Origin: Heliocidaris erythrogramma
Lineage: Eukaryota > Echinodermata > Echinoidea > Camarodonta > Echinometridae
DNA length: 64,000 nt
NCBI GenBank assembly: GCA_025617745.1
Contig: CM046867.1
Span: forward strand, 31,674,705 to 31,738,704
Direction of reading: 5' to 3'
Within the stretch, counting starts at the first letter, position 1, and every line of letters begins with the position of its first letter. The translations under genes and the position numbers were made by a program. The notes under the pieces are model-generated. The model saw only the letters and a list, made by a program, of their open reading frames with translations. It made no database searches and had not been told where the DNA came from. Shown here one piece after another: positions 59,046-64,000 of this stretch.

Positions 59046-59225
59046 TAATGATTTTTTTTTCTTCTCACGACAGGAATATTTATGCGTCCGTGACATTTTG
59101 TCTGAGACAATGAACCTGAATTTCATGAATATTTTACTCATTTTCTACAGGGCGGCTTTTCCCCATCTATGAATAATTTGACACTGCCATGCCGACGTCA
59201 CACAGAGACCCCATTCACATTCCCT

Positions 59226-59256
59226 GTTAGACCGGTCTTATAGTTAGACCGGTCTG
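59226..59256. repeat. Duplicated 10-bp palindrome AGACCGGTCT
   Basis: AGACCGGTCT occurs at 59229-59238 and 59246-59255, each preceded by GTT, 17 bp apart. Confidence 0.85.
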
Positions 59257-59481
59257 GAGGCACGGTTGTTGAAGAAAGGTTTGACTGTCTGTATGTCAAT
59301 GCCCCACATGCAATGGTATACCAAGGTCACAGTGATACCATAAATACATTGAAATTAACCCGGTATGTGAAGACCGCTTTACAAATTAAATCATACACAT
59401 ATAAAATACGTCCATTCGAGAAACATCTTAAAATGAATTTCCCTTGTGACAAGTTCATATTGACATCTGTTGTCAATCAAT

Positions 59482-59483
<2 letters not shown>

Positions 59484-59512
<29 letters not shown>

Positions 59513-59795
59513 CACACACACACACACCCCTACACACACACACACAGTCTTGTATTGCTTTACTTCCGAGGACAAGTATTGTTCCTCTATTGTTCCTCCG
59601 TCCTCGGACAGTCGACGGAATAACGCACAGATTCATTGTTCGACGTTCGAGGACTCTTGTCCGGCTTCCGAGGACCATTGTTCTCATGATTTTATTTTGT
59701 TCTCTGTCCGAAAATGTCCTCGGACATACGGCTAAACACGCCCACACCCACACACACGCCACACACATCAGTGCACACACAACCTCACGTATCAA
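59484..59795. repeat. (CA)n microsatellites around a CCGAGGAC motif block
   Basis: (CA)n fills about 59484-59552 and a second CA-rich stretch about 59736-59790. Between them CCGAGGAC / GTCCTCGG words recur in both orientations (about 59566, 59602, 59668 and 59718) beside TTGTTCC. The 140- and 151-codon frames here are repeat artefacts. Confidence 0.75.
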
Positions 59796-62097
59796 CATAA
59801 TGTATATCTTGATAAAGCTACATCTATATCACATCAAATATAAGTGGAATCTTCCTTCAAACGAGGTGGTAACAATTTTACAACAATTTACAACAAATAA
59901 AAATTTCCCACAAATTCAGGCATAATATTGATGACTATAACGTATTTCCAATTTTGATAATCAATTAAAACACATTTGACGAAAAATTGGTATTTGCAAT
60001 TGGGAGTCTGCTACAAGTACACATTCCATTCAGACAAAAATTGATTCGAGCAAAAATACCTAAGTTTAGAAACTTATTAAAGGCAAAGCAGGCAAGTTTT
60101 TAAAGCAGTATACAAGCCCAAACAGGTAGGATCAGAGCACTGCTATTACATCCCAAAAAATAGCGATTCAAGCCAAAATAGTAGTCAGCATAACCAAACA
60201 ATCAAATAAGGGATTGGGGATGAGCAAATTTACACTTTTCAATCCGCAGGTAGCTAAATATTTCCCCAAAATTTAAAGAATTTTGCGGTATTTCAAGTAC
60301 CTCTCGAAAGAAAACAGAGGTATAGTCACGTATAGAGAGTCCCAGGTGGTGTGGGGATAGACCATTATGGACCACTAGTCAAAATCCTGGGCAAACACCA
60401 GACCAAAAGTGGCTTTGAAGGAGCTACTTTGCGACCTCTTCAGAAATAAACCACCCTCTTTAAAAAGAAATCGTGATACTTTTTACACAGCGAATCCACA
60501 GTAATGGTTGCTTACATCAACGATACACATATTGGATAACTAAAGTGAATATAGATAGAATCAGCTAAGAAGGTCTTCCTCTTCTCTCGTATGACGTGTC
60601 GCAGCTACAGCGACAAGTTAAGGTTGGAGAACCGTGTAAGGGCATCTTTGGTGCTAGGACGTTTTGTTCCACCATTGCTTTAGGGCTTCATTTCGGGTTT
60701 GGGTAAGGTTTATGGTTAGGGTTAGTTTTTAAGGTTTGTGTTTGGTCCAGGGATGAAGTTAGGAACTTTCTTATTACAGGATATTGACGGCGGAGATATG
60801 GTTGCTGGAGCATAATGTCGTCTAGCTGCATCATCTAACACAAGATGGAGTACCTTAATGCCTCTGGGAAACTTTGTCAGCACACACTCATTAATAATGT
60901 ATGCAATACTGTCTCGTCTGGGTGAAAACACCTGCATGGAGCATGCACTGTATCGAAATTTCCAATATTTTGTAAAGGTTGTGCGCAAAAACGACACGAT
61001 GTACTATCAGTCTACAAGGTTTCATGCACAGGGGTGACCACGACAAGAGACAATAGACCTGTTCACAAATATATTCAAATTTTATGCATATACTTTTAAA
61101 ACAAAGGTTGTTCTTGACAACCTGAAAGCTTGTCAGAGTCTTGTCAGACATAGCAACAAATAATGTATTCAAACTGGCTTCCAAGTATTCATTCATTAAT
61201 AACAGGTTAATTGAATACCTCGTTACTTTGTGAACAGGTCTATTAGAATGAAATATATATTTTTAAAAGAGGAGAAATTAGATTATTGTCATGAGATGTT
61301 TCCTACGTACTTTCTTCAAGAATACCATGAAAACAAACGGGGAAGGGGGGGGGGGGGGCTACATCGGCAACACTCTTTTGACTGTTTTGGGGATGCGTCA
61401 ATGTAATATACAGTGTAGATTGAAATACGACAACAGAAGAAGGCTTCAAAAAGATTCAACGACACATGGTCCAGCAACAAAAATGCTCCGAGTTCATTTC
61501 CCTGTACCAAACCTCTAACCATAATCCTAAATGTATTAAATAAAACGCAATCGTAACCCTAACCCTATAATTATCTTTGATGAAAGCAAATGAGAGTAAA
61601 TACACCATCCGATACACCGACCAACAACACCTGCATGATCTATATAGACAGTCATGAAAGTTGCACATTTTAATCATCTAGTATGAAAGAAATTCATAAT
61701 TCATACAGAAACGAACATCTATGAAAGTCACTTACAAATTAACCGCCAATAATCCAACACCTTCAGAATTCCTTTCCAATGTATAGCACACCGGATATTT
61801 CCCACTTTCCTGCAACCTCCTGCAGCTTCCAGCACGGATAATAATCCAATCCAAGAATATTTACTTGTTCGATATTTCACTATGATGTCTCTGCAATAGC
61901 AGGTCGTCTTACCAACTATCTTATCTCGTCTCCATCTGTTATGAGGATGAGTGTACCGACACCACCAATAATTATAGATGGAGTTTGCGATCCGAGAGCG
62001 ATTAGTTCATCTGTATGCGCGAGTTTCACGCTGCGCCGCACGTCGAGAGGCGGGATGAGGCGCCGCTAACGAGGGAAAGTGATAGAAGGGAAAGGTA
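59796..62097. other. No gene seen
   Basis: TTAGGG-like words appear at about 60712-60726 (plus) and 61553-61567 (minus, CCCTAACCCTA). A poly(G) run is at 61345-61358. No exon was seen. Confidence 0.5.
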
Positions 62098-62103
62098 TAG
62101 GAA

Positions 62104-62140
<37 letters not shown>

Positions 62141-62415
62141 GGGGGGAGAGAGAGGGAGAGAGAGGGGGAGAGAGAGAGAGAGGGGGAGGGAGTGAGAGAG
62201 GGGAAGAAAGGAGAGAGCGGGATGGAAGAGAGAGAGATAGAGAGAGAGAGAGAGCAGTAGAATAGTGACAAGAGAGGGAGAGGGGGAGAGGGAGAGGGGG
62301 AAAGATAGAGAGAGAGAGAGAGAGAGCGAGGGGGAGAGGGAGAAAGAGAGAGAGGGAGGGCTAACAAGGAGAGAGTAAAGAGTAATAGAGAGACAGAGAC
62401 AGAGAGACAGACAAA
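62098..62415. repeat. Long (GA)n microsatellite block
   Basis: About 320 bp of GA/GGGA/GACAGA repeats. Long frames on both strands are artefacts. Confidence 0.95.
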
Positions 62416-64000
62416 GACTGAGAGACCGTTGCTCAGGTAAATATCAGACATTGGGGACAAAGTAATGGAAAATCCCAAGAGATGGATTTTGACAATAAGT
62501 TTCCATGGAGAACCATTACCACATAAATAATATTATCAATGAAAAAGGAGAAAGATATAATAAACTGAATAACCAAAATGAAATTAAGAAATTGCTGATA
62601 ATGTTTGTGTACATAATACATTGAAAATGAAACAGAAAGTCACAATGAGCATTAAAAGCATGTTCACAAAACGGGAAAATTCCACCACGTAAAATACATG
62701 TGTTCTAGATGATGATCTGGTAACAAAATGCATGACCTCGCCAAAAGGACACAATCCGAATTTTCTCACATTCTCCCCTCCTTTTCACAAGGGGCCCTTC
62801 CCAAGAAAACACACAGTATATAGAAGCAATCTTGTTAATGCCAACGGGCTTGGGCCTGTTCCCATTAAGACGCAATACACATAACACACACATACTCAGC
62901 AGCGCTGATCACCAATTTCGCACGAGGAAGTGACTGGGAGAAAGTCAGCTGCATACTCGCGTAAAGTAACGGTGCTGAATTTTCGGACAATGGTAACACA
63001 TTGCGATCGAAAGTGCAAATCTTGCGGAGATGTGAAATCACTAGGGGAAACTACGGGTGCGCGCAATATCTCGCGACATTAAGACATCAGAACATGAACT
63101 TTGATTGAAAGTGGGCTTTGTGATTATTTATAATACATAAGTAGATCAAGCTGTGGAATTTCCACAGTTTCTGGCATTACTGATTATATAAATGTTACAA
63201 AGTTCATGCTTTATGCATCCATTTGCGCAATTTTATTCTCATATAAGAAACATAGTTTAAAGTATCCTTCAGCATTTCCTTCTTTCCACGTTTATTTTAT
63301 AGAAGTACCTTCATCTATCAATTCTCGTTCAGGAGATATGACACTAAAATATCACCATTCTCGGACTTAAAACGATAAAATTTTGAACAAACAACTTCAG
63401 AATTTAAAAGGAAACAGTGTTTTAGGGGCCAGCGACCCTGAAATCAAAGGTTACAAGAAACCAAAATGTCCTATCCACACCAACGTCTTCTTCTTGTCCA
63501 ATTCTGATTTTCAAAGTAGCCTATACAGAGCCTACAGACCAATGTATAGGCTGAAGTCGCTACATCGTAATGGGAAATCCATTAATACCCTCTGTGAATG
63601 AGATTATGACCTGATGAAGTATCATTGGTTGTCATCTTCAATCAGCTTTCATCCAAGAACATGTAAAGAAATCAGGACCAAGGTAAATGGTGCGTGCAGC
63701 AGGGCAACGTGATAGGACCGGTGATACTTTGATGGTATTTGCGTTCGCACATCTGCGCGCTTCATCATCATGTCTTGTGTGTTGATATGTTGGTATGTTC
63801 GCATAGATGGAAATATTTGTAGGGGAAATGCGTTTTGCATTCTGGTGTGAAGTACAGGGTGCTCTTAAACGCCGGTGTAATCATGTGGTGCGCATGGCGT
63901 TAAGGTTAAGTTGAGGTTGTGTGCAAGTGATGATAGTGATACTGTCCCCCACTGATGTGATGGCGATGGGTATCAAATAAATGACGTACTCGAGATCTTG
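62416..64000. other. No gene seen
   Basis: AT-rich sequence up to the right edge, with chance frames only. The missing 5' exons of the formin-like gene were not found here. Confidence 0.5.

Larger units (their letters stand above)
359..61358. repeat. Recurring poly(G)/poly(C) runs across the window
   Basis: Runs of 13-22 G or C include 359-373, 647-666, 3049-3065, 10145-10157, 12655-12670, 17842-17863, 34037-34057, 43375-43389, 48699-48713, 50416-50431, 52656-52671, 52878-52892, 53670-53683, 54026-54040 and 61345-61358. Several shorter ones also occur. Many, but not all, lie inside short inverted-repeat elements. Confidence 0.9.

Noticed and set aside
59470-59925. 151-codon His/Thr-rich frame
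   Set aside because: Produced by CA repeats and a short motif array; no domain or splice support.
62026-62478. 150-codon minus-strand Ser/Leu/Pro frame
   Set aside because: Translation of the GA microsatellite at 62.1-62.4 kb.
1-64000. CRISPR array, operons, phage or bacterial genes
   Set aside because: No regularly spaced direct repeats with unique spacers, no ribosome-binding sites with dense genes; the texture is that of an animal genome.

Overview
The window looks like nuclear DNA from a marine deuterostome invertebrate, most likely an echinoderm and perhaps sea-urchin-like. This is inferred from three things: an AT-rich, repeat-rich texture with about thirty long poly(G)/poly(C) runs and long GA, CA and TC microsatellites; tRNA-derived SINEs with a shared downstream body of a type I associate with echinoderms; and a Penelope-like element carrying a GIY-YIG endonuclease. 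There is no bacterial or organellar gene organisation, and almost every open frame in the window is chance or repeat-derived.

The one clear host gene lies on the minus strand and runs right to left. Three exons with good splice sites and matching phases (27351-27192, 8941-8908, 1904-1760) encode a continuous 112-residue piece of the GBD/FH3 (diaphanous inhibitory) region of an inverted-formin (INF2/FHDC1)-like actin regulator. The introns are about 18.3 kb and 7.0 kb, and the middle exon is only 34 nt. A further exon may begin at position 43 and leave the window on the left. The actin-polymerising FH1-FH2 part must lie outside, to the left. A Met-initiated open segment at 15339-15228 ends in a strong donor in the phase needed to join the 34-nt exon, so it may be an alternative first exon giving a short-N-terminus isoform.

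The rest is intron and upstream sequence filled with repeats. From 1 to 17.7 kb there are tandem repeats, GA microsatellites, a LINE-like 3' end, short inverted-repeat elements and a TTAA-flanked MITE. From 17.7 to 21.9 kb comes a diverged satellite with an embedded poly(G) run, then a cluster of a 16-18 bp motif (core GCGTAACGGACATGAC, eight copies on both strands), then the Penelope-like 3' end with an inserted LINE/SINE tail and a hammerhead-like core. From 22 to 34 kb there is little besides the formin exon, a GAT microsatellite and GA tracts. From 34 to 43 kb there are SINE copies, a second TTAA MITE in opposite orientation, and a 203-codon repeat-derived frame. From 47 to 56 kb there is a dense group of poly(G)-bearing short inverted-repeat elements, a MITE with a perfect 16-bp inverted repeat and 6-bp target duplication, and an element whose ends are X-box (RFX-like) palindromes. 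From 56 to 64 kb there is a SINE, CA and GA microsatellites and otherwise featureless sequence.

Several isolated coding-like segments (32.2, 37.9, 43.1 and 46.6 kb) could not be assigned to a family and are reported with low confidence.
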